From DATKNA01 sp963755755 (lineage in GTDB: Bacteria > Actinomycetota > Actinomycetes > Actinomycetales > Kineosporiaceae), in the NCBI GenBank assembly GCA_963755755.1, contig CAVWLJ010000014.1:248001-312000 (forward strand): a DNA stretch of 64,000 nt, given 5' to 3'. The position numbers were made by a program, and so were the translations under genes. Every line of letters begins with the position of its first letter. The first letter of the stretch is position 1. Below, in pieces: positions 28,071 to 35,992 of the stretch. Below the pieces are notes generated by a model. The model had not been told where the DNA came from. It worked only from the letters and a program-made list of their open reading frames with translations, and searched no databases.

Positions 28071-29516
28071 GTGACCCGCGCGGTGCTCGCGGTCGACCAG
28101 GGCACGTCGGGGACGACCGCCCTCGTCGTCGATCCCGCCCGCGGGGTGCTCGGCGCCGCCACCGTCGGCGTCCGGCCCCGCCACGGCCCCGCCGGTGCCG
28201 TCGAGGTCGACCCGCAGGACCTGTTCGACTCCGTCGTCCAGGCCGGCCGGCGGGCTCTCGCGGAGGCCGGCGAGCCGGTGGCCGCCGTCGGCCTGGCCAA
28301 CCAGGGCGAGACCGTCCTCGCCTGGGACCCGGTCAGCGGCATCCCGCTCACCGACGCCGTCGTCTGGCAGGACCGCCGGGCCCAGGAGATCTGCGACGGG
28401 CTCGAGGGCGCGGCCGACCGGCTCCGCGCGCTGACGGGACTGCCGCTCGACCCGTACTTCGCCGCGCCGAAGATGGCGTGGCTGCGCCGCCACCGCACCC
28501 GCGCCGGCGTGGTGACGACGAGCGACGCCTGGCTCGTCCACCAGCTCACCGGCGCGTTCGTCACGGACGCCGCCACCGCGTCCCGCACCCAGCTCCTCGA
28601 CCTCGACACGGTCGGCTGGTCCGACGAGGCGCTGGACGCGTTCGGCCTCGCCGGGGAGCGCCTCCCCGAGATCGTGGACGCCGCCGGCGCCGTCGGCACC
28701 ACCGAGGTGTTCGGTCCCTCGCTGCCGCTGACCGGGCTGCTCGTCGACCAGCAGGCCGCCCTGCTCGCCCAGCACTGCCTCGCGCCCGGCGACGTCAAGT
28801 GCACCTACGGCACCGGCGCCTTCGTGCTCGCCAACGCGGGGACCCGGGCGGTGCGCTCCGGCACCGGCCTCGTCTCCTGCGTGGCGTGGCGGCTCGGCGG
28901 CGACACCGCCTACTGCCTCGACGGGCAGGTCTACACGGTCGGGTCCGCCGTGCGCTGGCTCGCCGACCTCGGCATCGTCGACGGCCCGGAGGACCTCGAC
29001 CGCCTCGGCGGGGCCGCGCCGGACGCCGGCGGCGTCACCTTCGTGCCGGCCTTCGCCGGTCTCGCGGCCCCGACCTGGCGGGGTGACGCGCGGGCCCAGA
29101 TCGCGGGCCTGGGCCTCGGCGTCCAGCGGGCGCACGTGGTGCGCGCGCTGATCGACGGCATCGCGGCGCAGGTCGCGGAGCTGACCGAGGCCGTGGTCGC
29201 CGACCTCGGCGCACCGATCACGGCGCTGCGTGCCGACGGCGGGCTCACCCGCAGCCGCACGCTCATGCAGATCCAGGCGGACCTGCTCCAGCTGCCGGTC
29301 GAGGTCTACCCCTCGCCGGACGCGACCGCGCTCGGCGTGGCCGCCGTCGCCCGGATCGGGATCGAGCCCGGCCTCCCGATCCCGGAGGCGACGGGACCGT
29401 GGCGGCCCGCCGCGGTGTACGAGCCGACGATCGGCGCGGACGAGGCCGCGCACCGGCTCGGGACGCAGCGGGAGGCGGTCCGGCGGATGCTCGACGAGCC
29501 GGGCCGGTTCGTGTGA
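28071..29516 (+). CDS. FGGY-family carbohydrate kinase, glycerol kinase-like
   Basis: GTG 28071 follows GGAG by seven bases. 481 residues, intact. The N-terminal motif AVDQGTSGTTALVVDP and VGLANQGETVLAWD, WQDRRAQEIC are glycerol-kinase-like; the C-terminal ATP domain has CTYGTGAFVLANAG and LRADGGLTRSRTLMQIQADLL. It starts an operon with two flavin oxidoreductases that overlap it and each other, so phosphorylated glycerol (or a related polyol) is the likely product passed to them. Divergence from canonical glycerol kinase leaves other polyols open. Confidence 0.85.
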   Translation: MTRAVLAVDQGTSGTTALVVDPARGVLGAATVGVRPRHGPAGAVEVDPQDLFDSVVQAGRRALAEAGEPVAAVGLANQGETVLAWDPVSGIPLTDAVVWQDRRAQEICDGLEGAADRLRALTGLPLDPYFAAPKMAWLRRHRTRAGVVTTSDAWLVHQLTGAFVTDAATASRTQLLDLDTVGWSDEALDAFGLAGERLPEIVDAAGAVGTTEVFGPSLPLTGLLVDQQAALLAQHCLAPGDVKCTYGTGAFVLANAGTRAVRSGTGLVSCVAWRLGGDTAYCLDGQVYTVGSAVRWLADLGIVDGPEDLDRLGGAAPDAGGVTFVPAFAGLAAPTWRGDARAQIAGLGLGVQRAHVVRALIDGIAAQVAELTEAVVADLGAPITALRADGGLTRSRTLMQIQADLLQLPVEVYPSPDATALGVAAVARIGIEPGLPIPEATGPWRPAAVYEPTIGADEAAHRLGTQREAVRRMLDEPGRFV

Positions 29517-30883
29517 GCGACGGCTACGACGTCCTCGTCGTCGGCGCCGGCGTCGTCGGCACCGCGATCGCCCGCGAGCTCGCGCACCGGGACCTGCGCG
29601 TCGGCCTCGTGGACGCCGCCGACGACGTCGGCGAGGGGACGTCGAAGGCGAACACGGCGATCCTGCACACCGGCTTCGACGCCACCCCGGGCACCCTCGA
29701 GGCGCGGCTCGTCGCCCGGGGCTACGCGCTGCTCGGCGCGTACGCGGCGGACGCCGGGATCGCCGTCGAGCGCACCGGCGCCCTGCTCGTGGCCTGGGAC
29801 GACGACCAGCTCGCGGCGCTGCCCGCCCTGCAGGCCAAGGCCGAACGGAACGGCTACCGGGCCACCCGCACCGTCGACGTCGGCGAGCTGTACGAGCGCG
29901 AACCGCACCTCGGGCCCGGCGCCCGGGGCGCGCTCGAGGTGCCCGGCGAGTCGATCATCGATCCCTGGACGCCGCCGCTGGCGTTCGCGACCGAGGCCGT
30001 CGCCGGGGGCGTCGAGCTGCTGCTGGCGACGCGGGTCACCGGCGTCCGCGTCGGGCCGCCGCACCGGCTCGTCACGACGCGCGGCGAGCTCACCGCGCGG
30101 CACGTCGTCAACGTCGCCGGCCTGTTCTCCGACGTGCTCGACCGCTGGTTCCGGCACGACGACTTCACCGTCACACCGCGCCGCGGCGAGCTCGTCGTCT
30201 ACGACAAGCTCGCGCGCCCGCTCGTCCGGCACGTCCTGCTGCCGGTGCCGACGAAGCTCGGGAAGGGCGTGCTCGTCGCGCCGACCGTCTTCGGCAACGT
30301 CCTGCTCGGGCCCACCGCCGAGGACCTCGCCGACCGCACGGACACCGGCTCCACCGCGGAGGGCCTCGCGTTCCTGCGCGAGCGCGGCGCCCGGATCCTC
30401 CCCGAGCTGCTCGCGGAGGAGGTGACGAACGTCTACGCCGGCCTGCGCGCCGCGACCCAGCACGGCGACTACCAGCTCCGCGGGCACCCGGACCAGGGGT
30501 ACGTGTGCGTCGGCGGCATCCGCTCGACCGGCCTGACGGCGTCCCTCGCGATCGCCGAGCGGGTCGTGGCGCTGCTCGCCGAGGGAGGGTTGCGGACGCC
30601 GCCGCGCGCGGGCGTCGTGACGCCGAGGATGCCGCCGCTCGGCGAGGCCCAGCAGCGGCCCTACCTGCGGCCCGACCTCGTCGCCGCGGACCCGGCCTAC
30701 GGGCGGGTGGTCTGCCATTGCGAGCGAGCGACGCTCGGGGAGATCCGGGACGCGCTCACGTCCGTCGTCCCGCCCCGGGGTCTGGACGGGCTGCGCCGGC
30801 GCACACGCGCCACCAACGGCCGCTGCCAGGGCTTCTACTGCGGCGCGGCCGTGCACGAGCTCCTGCGGAGCGCCGGTGGGTGA
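29513..30883 (+). CDS. GlpA-like FAD-dependent glycerol-3-phosphate dehydrogenase with BFD-type [2Fe-2S] domain
   Basis: GTG 29513 overlaps the kinase stop (GTGA). 456 residues. VLVVGAGVVGTAIARELA is the FAD-binding GxGxxG; GEGTSKANTAILHTGF and IRSTGLTASLAIAERV belong to the DAO/GlpA-type fold. Near the C-terminus, VVCHCERATLGEI and TNGRCQGFYC carry four cysteines (CxC...CxxxxC) of a BFD-like [2Fe-2S] domain as in anaerobic GlpA. It should oxidise the kinase product at the membrane. It partners with the next gene, a GlpB-like flavoprotein. Confidence 0.85.
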   Translation: MSDGYDVLVVGAGVVGTAIARELAHRDLRVGLVDAADDVGEGTSKANTAILHTGFDATPGTLEARLVARGYALLGAYAADAGIAVERTGALLVAWDDDQLAALPALQAKAERNGYRATRTVDVGELYEREPHLGPGARGALEVPGESIIDPWTPPLAFATEAVAGGVELLLATRVTGVRVGPPHRLVTTRGELTARHVVNVAGLFSDVLDRWFRHDDFTVTPRRGELVVYDKLARPLVRHVLLPVPTKLGKGVLVAPTVFGNVLLGPTAEDLADRTDTGSTAEGLAFLRERGARILPELLAEEVTNVYAGLRAATQHGDYQLRGHPDQGYVCVGGIRSTGLTASLAIAERVVALLAEGGLRTPPRAGVVTPRMPPLGEAQQRPYLRPDLVAADPAYGRVVCHCERATLGEIRDALTSVVPPRGLDGLRRRTRATNGRCQGFYCGAAVHELLRSAGG

Positions 30884-32125
30884 GGCACGACAGGCGCGCG
30901 AGGTCGACGTGGTGGTCGTCGGCGCCGGGCCCGCCGGGCTGGCCGTGGCCGCCTCCCTGGCCGGGCGCGGAGCCGGGCGCGTCGAGGTGCTCGACCGGGA
31001 GGAGGAGGCGGGCGGCATCCCGCGGCACTCCGCGCACACCGGTTACGGGCTCCGCGACCTGCACCGACGTGCTCACCGGCCCCGCCTACGCGCGCCGCCG
31101 GACGGACCTGGCCGTCGCCGCCGGCGCCACCGTTCGCGCCGGCGTCACGGTCACCGGCTGGGCCGGCCCGCTGGCCGTCGACACGACGAGCCCCGCCGGG
31201 CTCGAGCGCCTCACCGCGCGGGCCGTCGTCCTCGCCACCGGAGCGCGGGAGCGGCCCCGGCCGGCCCGGTTCATCCCCGGCACGCGCCCGGCGGGGGTGT
31301 GGACGACCGGGCAGCTGCAGCAGGCCGTCCTCGCCGGTCAGCCCGTCGGGCGGAGCGCCGTCGTCGTCGGCGCGGAGCACGTGAGCTTCTCCGCCGTCGT
31401 CACGCTGGCGCACGCCGGCGTCCGGGTGGTCGCCATGGTCACCGACCTGCCCCGGCACCAGTCGTATCCGGCGTTCCGTGCGGCGGCGTTGCTGCGCTGG
31501 GGGTTCCCGCTGCTCACCGGCACCACCGTCACGCGCCTGCTCGGCCGTCCGCGCCTCACCGGCGTCGAGGTGCGGTCCGGCACCGGCCGCAGCTGCCGTG
31601 CTGGACGCCGACACGGTCGTCCTCACCGGCGACTGGATCCCCGACCACGAACTGGCCCGGCGGGGCGGCCTCGCCCTCGACCCGGGCACCCGCGGACCCG
31701 CCGTGGACACGGCCTCCCGGACCTCGCAGCCCGGCGTGTTCGCGGCCGGGAACCTCGTGCACCCGGTCGAGACGGCGGACGTCGTCGCCCTCGAGGCCGA
31801 GCGCGTCGCGGACGCCGTGCTGCGCCGGCTGCGCGGGTCCGAGCCGCCGTACGCGCCGGTGCCCGTGCAGGTCGAGGCGCCGCTCGCGTGGGTCGCGCCG
31901 AACCTGGCCGACCCGGCGGACCTCCGGCCGCCCCGGAACCGGTTCGTGCTGTGGAGCCGGGCCTTCGCCGATCGGCCCGTGCTCGAGGTCGTGCAGGGCG
32001 GCCGCGTGCTGCGTCGACGCCGTTCGTGGCGCCCGCTGGTGCCGAACCGGCCCTTCGATCTCGACGCCGGCTGGCTCGACGCCGTCGATCCCGCGGCGGG
32101 CCCCGTGCGGCTGCGGCTGGTCTGA
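30876..32125 (+). CDS. GlpB/HcnB-like FAD/NAD-dependent oxidoreductase, frame broken twice
   Basis: GTG 30876 overlaps the previous gene by 8 bp. VDVVVVGAGPAGLAVAASLAG is the FAD motif. After SAHTGYGLRDLHR the frame changes near 31065 to DVLTGPAYARRRTDL, VVLATGARERPRP and SAVVVGAEHVSFSAVVTLA (NAD motif). A second change near 31595 leads to LDADTVVLTGDWIPDHELARR and GVFAAGNLVHPVETADVV (second FAD motif). The C-terminal 90 residues (VAPNLADPADLRPPRNRFVLW, RPLVPNRPFDLDAGWL) are extra compared with short pyridine nucleotide-disulfide oxidoreductases. Corrected length is about 415. Confidence 0.8.
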
Positions 32126-32210
32126 TCGGCTCGAGGGGCGAGGAGTCTCACCGGGGGCGACGCTGGTGCCAGGTCGCGACGAGGTCCGGCGTCGCGTCTA
32201 AGGGGCTGCG

Positions 32211-32876
32211 GTGTCGGCGACGTTCGGGAGTGTGGGTTCGGAGCTCGTCCTCGTGCGGCACGGCGAGGGCGAGTGCAACGCCGCCGGCGTCATCGGCGGC
32301 CCGCGTGGGTGCCGGGGTCTGAGCGCCCGCGGACGAGCCGAGTCGGTGCTCCTCGCCGAGCGGCTCGCGGAGCTGCACGCCCGGCGCCCGGTGGACGTGG
32401 TGCTCAGCTCACCGCGGCGGCGCGTCCTCGAGTGCGCGCAGATCATCGGGCAGAGGCTGGACCGCGAGGTGATCCTCGTGCCCGGCCTGCGCGGGCAGGA
32501 GTTCGGCGACGCGGACGGAAGGCCGTGGCGGCTGGTCGTCGACCGGTTCGGCGGACCACCCACGCACGACCCGCACCGGCCCATCGCCCGGGGCGCGGAG
32601 TCGTGGAACGCCTACGCGGACCGGGTGCTGCGGGCGCTCCGCGATCTCCTGCGCGCGTACGACGGGAAGCACGTGCTGCTCGTCGCTCACGGGCGGACGA
32701 CCGGCCTGGCCGGTGCCCTGCTCTCCGGCGCGGCGGACCCGCGCGCGAGCGCGCAGGCCTTCGTCGTCGACCACGGGGCTCTCAGCGTGTGGCGTCGCGA
32801 CCCCGGCGGCTGGCGGCTCGACGTCGCGAACGACAGCGCGCACCTGCGTGCGGGCCTGGTCGGGCCGACCGGCTGA
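32211..32876 (+). CDS. Histidine phosphatase (phosphoglycerate mutase-like) family protein
   Basis: Intact 221 residues. LVLVRHGEGECN carries the catalytic RHG; LSSPRRRVLECAQII holds the second Arg; VLLVAHGRTTGLAGALL holds the second His (GH type variant AHG). The C-terminal DHGALSVWRRD is typical. Substrate is not predictable. It follows the flavoprotein operon by 85 bp and ends at a strong terminator. Confidence 0.88.
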   Translation: MSATFGSVGSELVLVRHGEGECNAAGVIGGPRGCRGLSARGRAESVLLAERLAELHARRPVDVVLSSPRRRVLECAQIIGQRLDREVILVPGLRGQEFGDADGRPWRLVVDRFGGPPTHDPHRPIARGAESWNAYADRVLRALRDLLRAYDGKHVLLVAHGRTTGLAGALLSGAADPRASAQAFVVDHGALSVWRRDPGGWRLDVANDSAHLRAGLVGPTG

Positions 32877-32904
32877 CCCCCTGGGGGGCGGGTCCCCCGA
32901 CGAC

Positions 32905-32933
32905 GAACGCCCGGGCCGTGGGCCCGGGCGTTC
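32905..32933. terminator. Strong bidirectional terminator
   Basis: GAACGCCCGGGCC (32905-32917), loop GTG, then GGCCCGGGCGTTC (32921-32933): a perfect 13-pair stem between the convergent histidine phosphatase and GlsB genes. Confidence 0.85.
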
Positions 32934-32960
32934 CCGCGCCTCCTGGCCGGGGGCCTGGTG

Positions 32961-33233
32961 TCAGACGGCGCGGCGGCTGCCGACCCTGGTCCAGATCAGC
33001 AGCACGATGATGGCGCCGATGATCGAACCGATGATCCCGGCGGGCTGCAGCGCCCCGGACGAGGCGTCCTTGTGGAAGAGCACGTACCCGAGGAACCCGC
33101 CGACGAAGGAACCGATGATCCCCAGAACGATCGTCATGACGATCGACATCGGCTGGCGGCCCGGCACGACGAGGCGGGCCAGCGCGCCGGCGATGAGGCC
33201 GACGATGATCAGCGTGATGATGAAACCCAGCAT
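32961..33233 (-). CDS. GlsB/YeaQ/YmgE family membrane protein
   Basis: Intact 90 residues. Three membrane helices: GFIITLIIVGLIAGALARLVV, MTIVLGIIGSFVGGFLGYVL and IIGSIIGAIIVLLIW, with the family motif PGRQPMS between the first two. These stress-induced small proteins are called transglycosylase-associated, with no proven enzyme activity. The gene is divergent from a LuxR-type regulator and shares its 100-bp promoter region with two copies of a short motif. Confidence 0.9.
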   Translation of the reverse strand: MLGFIITLIIVGLIAGALARLVVPGRQPMSIVMTIVLGIIGSFVGGFLGYVLFHKDASSGALQPAGIIGSIIGAIIVLLIWTRVGSRRAV

Positions 33234-33282
33234 GGGGGGCCCTTTCGGTGAGAGTGGTGCGAATCGGTCACCTCACGAAACC

Positions 33283-33314
33283 ACCCCTAGGGTGGGAGCA
33301 CTACACCCCTAGGG
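33283..33314. promoter_or_regulatory. Two copies of ACCCCTAGGG spaced 22 bp, candidate operator
   Basis: ACCCCTAGGG lies at 33283-33292 and 33305-33314 in the glsB/regulator divergent gap. Start-to-start distance is 22 bp, about two helix turns, so two dimers could bind on one face. Each copy contains the palindrome CCCTAGGG. The second copy overlaps the likely ribosome binding region of the regulator gene. Confidence 0.5.
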
Positions 33315-33332
33315 AGGTATAACGTCCTGGCC

Positions 33333-33990
33333 ATGGCCGAGACGATCCGGGTGGCGCTGGTCAACGACTACGACGTGGTCGTCGCCGGTGTCGCGCGCAT
33401 GCTCGACCCGTACCGGAACCGCGTCGTCGTCGCCGAGATCGCGACGAACCGGCCCGTCAAGGACACCGTCGACGTCGCCCTGTACGACAACTTCGCCCAG
33501 CCCGAGTCCGACCGGGACGAGGTCAGCACCCTCGTCGCCAACCCGCACTGCCGGCGGGTCGCGGTCTACACCTGGAACTTCCACCCCGGTCTCGTGGAGG
33601 ACGCCCGTCGGCAGGGCGTGCACGGCTACCTGTCGAAGGCGCTGCCGGCCCGCGAGCTCGTCGACGCGCTCGAGGCCGTGCACGCCGGCGAGGTCGTGGT
33701 CAGCGAGCCCCCGCCCCGGCCGCGCAGTGCACCTGGGCTGGACTGGCCGGGTCGCGGCGAAGGCCTCACCGACCGGGAGTCGGAGATCCTCGCGCTCATC
33801 ACCCAGGGCATGAGCAACGCCGAGGTGGCGGACCTGACCTACCTCAGCCCGAACACGGTGAAGTCCTACATCCGCGCGATCTACCGCAAGATCGGCGCCG
33901 GCAGGCCGGACCCAGGCGGTGCTCTGGGGCGTCCGGCACGGCTTCACCCCCGATCACGACCGGATCGAGCACTGGCGCGGCGGTCCCTGA
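33333..33990 (+). CDS. NarL/LuxR-type response regulator, C-terminal frame break
   Basis: Receiver domain from TIRVALVNDYDVVVAGVARML (about 1-120) with candidate phospho-Asp in DVALYDNFA and conserved Lys in GYLSKALPA. The LuxR HTH reads GLTDRESEILALITQGMSNAEV, YLSPNTVKSYIRAIYRKIGA. At about 33900-33906 the frame breaks; the other frame gives RTQAVLWGVRHGFTPDHDRIEHW and a stop at 33988, the usual LuxR end. About 218 residues. No histidine kinase gene is adjacent. It is divergent from glsB and may control it through the paired motif between them. Confidence 0.85.
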
Positions 33991-34014
33991 CCACCCGCCG
34001 CTGGCACGTCGGTC

Positions 34015-34062
34015 TTGACACTCCTCCGGTGCGGCGCTCATCGTGACAGTTCGAACTGTTAC
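34015..34062 (+). promoter_or_regulatory. Promoter with 20-bp palindrome before the alkB remnant
   Basis: TTGACA (34015-34020) is a perfect -35 box; a weak -10 (TCATCG) starts 17 bases later. Directly downstream lies GTGACAGTTCGAACTGTTAC (34043-34062), a palindrome whose inner 14 bases are perfectly symmetric. A repressor (TetR-like by size) bound there would cover the transcription start. The remnant of an alkane monooxygenase gene follows. Confidence 0.6.
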
Positions 34063-34090
34063 ATCGGGTTCCAGCGCCGGGAGGCGCGAT

Positions 34091-34264
34091 GGCCCAGGGC
34101 GCCGGTTCGTGGCGCTCCGGCACGTCGACGAGGCTCCCCAGCTGCCCGCCGGATACGCGGCGATGATCCTCCTGGCGCTGATCCCGCCGCTGTGGCGCCG
34201 GGTCATGGACCCGCGGCTGCTCGCGCACTACGGCGACGATCTCGCCCTGGTCAACCGGGCCTGA
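34091..34264 (+). pseudogene. alkB: C-terminal remnant of an alkane 1-monooxygenase (AlkB)
   Basis: The frame encodes GRRFVALRHVDEAPQLPAGY, then AAMILLALIPPLWRRVMDPRL and LAHYGDDLALVNRA. This is the conserved end of membrane AlkB proteins (in the family: TRRYQALRHFDDAPQLPSGYA... PPLWxRVMDPRV). Only about 56 of about 400 residues remain; none of the His-box motifs or membrane helices is present. The frame stays open back to a GTG at 34043, inside the palindrome, but those 16 residues are not AlkB-like. A deletion of the gene body or an assembly join are the two explanations. No rubredoxin gene follows. Confidence 0.75.
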
Positions 34265-34310
34265 GGGCGCGGGCGGGACGCCGCGACGCCGGCGCGCCTA
34301 GGGTCACGCT

Positions 34311-34988
34311 GTGGAGATGCGGATCGCTGAGCTCGCCGAACGCACCGGCGTCAGCGTCCGGAACATCCGCTTCTACCACCAGGCCGGTGTGCTGCCCCGG
34401 CCGCGCATGCAGGGGCGGGTCGGCTGGTACGGCGCGGAGCACGTCGAGCGTTTGGCGTTCGTCCGCCGGCTCCAGCGGCGCGGCTACTCGCTCGCGGCCA
34501 TCGCCGACATGGTCGCGACGCAGGTGCCCGACGGCCTCGCCCAGCCCGACGGCGTCCGGCTGACCTGGGAGGAGCTGGCGGCGCTGGTCCCGGAGCTGGC
34601 GGCCCGGCCCGACCTCGTCGACGGGGCCATGGTGCGGCTCGGCGTGCTCCGCCCGTCGCCCGACGGTCCGGACGCCGGGTTCGAGGTCCTGCAGCCCTCG
34701 CTGCTGCGCGCGGGCGTCGCACTCGTCGCCCGCGGCGTCCCGGTGCAGGAGGCCCTCGCGCAGCTGGAGCGGCTACGGGAGGAGCTCGGGGCGATCGCCG
34801 AGCGGTTCGCGATCGTCCTCGAGCGGGAGGTGCTGCCGGCGCGCGCCGACATGGGGGCGAACCCCCAGGAGGCCGCCCGCGAGCTCCTCGACGAGCTGCT
34901 CCCCGCCGTGCTCGTGGCCACCGGCAGCGTCCTGCGGGAGGCCCTGCAGGACGCGGTCACCCGGAGGCTGCTCAGCGCCTCGGCGTGA
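34311..34988 (+). CDS. MerR-family transcriptional regulator
   Basis: Start GTG 34311 or ATG 34317; 225 residues. The MerR HTH and wing are clear: MRIAELAERTGVSVRNIRFYHQ, GVLPRPRMQGRVGWYGAEHVERL and VRRLQRRGYSLAAIADMV. A long C-terminal region (about 140 residues, helical, Leu/Glu/Ala-rich) replaces the short metal-binding tails of MerR and CueR and has no cysteines, so the inducer is likely organic. It follows the alkB remnant and is convergent with the GNAT gene (17-bp overlap). Confidence 0.88.
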   Translation: MEMRIAELAERTGVSVRNIRFYHQAGVLPRPRMQGRVGWYGAEHVERLAFVRRLQRRGYSLAAIADMVATQVPDGLAQPDGVRLTWEELAALVPELAARPDLVDGAMVRLGVLRPSPDGPDAGFEVLQPSLLRAGVALVARGVPVQEALAQLERLREELGAIAERFAIVLEREVLPARADMGANPQEAARELLDELLPAVLVATGSVLREALQDAVTRRLLSASA

Positions 34989-35992
34989 GGGCCAGCACCG
35001 GCTGCACGGTGTTCGCGGCGAGCAGGGTCTCGGGCGCGACCGAGGTCATCCAGTCGACACCGGTGACGCCGGCGGCGAGCGCGCGTTCCAGCACGGCGGC
35101 CTCCAGCACGCGGCCGGGGGCGTACCGGGCGAAGCCGTCGTCGATCCGTCCGTCGAGCACCCGGTACCAGGCGCCGTCGTCGATGCCGAGCACGTACGCC
35201 GCCAGCTCGCCGTCGACCAGGAGCAGGGAGAGCTCCAGGCAGCGGTGCTCGAGGAGCCGGCGGATGCGGGCCCGCCACGCGGCGTGGCCCTGCTCGTCGT
35301 CCAGCGCCGACGCGACGCCGTGCCGCTCGTCGCGGGACCGGTACGCCGCCTCCATCGCCGGCAGCGAACGCACGATCTCCGCGCCGCGCCGGGTCACGAC
35401 CACCTCGGCCTTCCGCTCGTCGGCGGTGAGCCGGTTCCGGGCCTTGCGCAGCGTCCGGAGCATCCCGTGCGAGAGGTACGCGGCGAGGTCGGGCCCGTCC
35501 TCGGGAACCAGTGCCGGGACGCCGGGCGCCGCAGAGGCGTCGACGCCCGCGGCGGCGGCGAACGCCCGCGCGACCAGATCGTCCCGGACCAGGCCGCCGA
35601 CACCGTCGTGACCGCGGCGGTCCGCCTCCGCGGCCGTCCCGTGCCCGAGCGCCTCGCGCGGCGGCCTCGTCCACGGCGATCACGGCGCCGCGGTGACCCT
35701 CGCCCCCGCCCGCCAGCTGCGGCGTCGCGGCGTCCTCCTCCAGCACGATCGCGGCCGCGACCAGCGCGCCGTCGGCCGCGCGCACCCGCACCGCCCACGG
35801 CTCGGGCCCGGCGTGGCACTCGAGTTGCGCCCGGATCCAGGCGGTCCGCGCAGGCGCGGGGACGCCGAGTGCGCGCGCGAGCTCCTCCAGCTCCGGCAGC
35901 GCGGCGTGCACCCGGCGGCGACCGGCGGCGACGTCGGCGCGCAGGCCCTGCGCCGCGTCGGTCCGGGCCGCGGGAACCTCCACCTCGGTCAC
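34972..35992 (-). CDS. GNAT / CelD-like acetyltransferase, frame broken once
   Basis: About 340 residues. The N-terminal half reads DAAQGLRADVAAGRRRVHAAL and ARTAWIRAQLECHAGPEPWAV. After VIAVDEAAARGA the frame changes around 35640-35660, continuing to FAAAAGVDASAAPGVPALVPE and then SHGMLRTLRKARNRLTADER, MEAAYRSRDERHGVASAL and LELSLLLVDGELAAYVLGI. The second half resembles the Acetyltransf_6 (BioF2/CelD-like) GNAT domain. The acceptor is unknown. Its start overlaps the stop of the GGDEF/EAL gene by four bases, so both are co-translated. Confidence 0.7.

Noticed and set aside
29230..32322. Plus-strand ORF of 1030 codons across the glycerol operon
   Set aside because: It is a shadow: Arg/Pro/Ala-rich translation over most of its length, while real proteins with motifs (kinase, FAD dehydrogenase) lie in other frames. 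Only the piece about 31065-31600 is used, as part of the GlpB-like gene.
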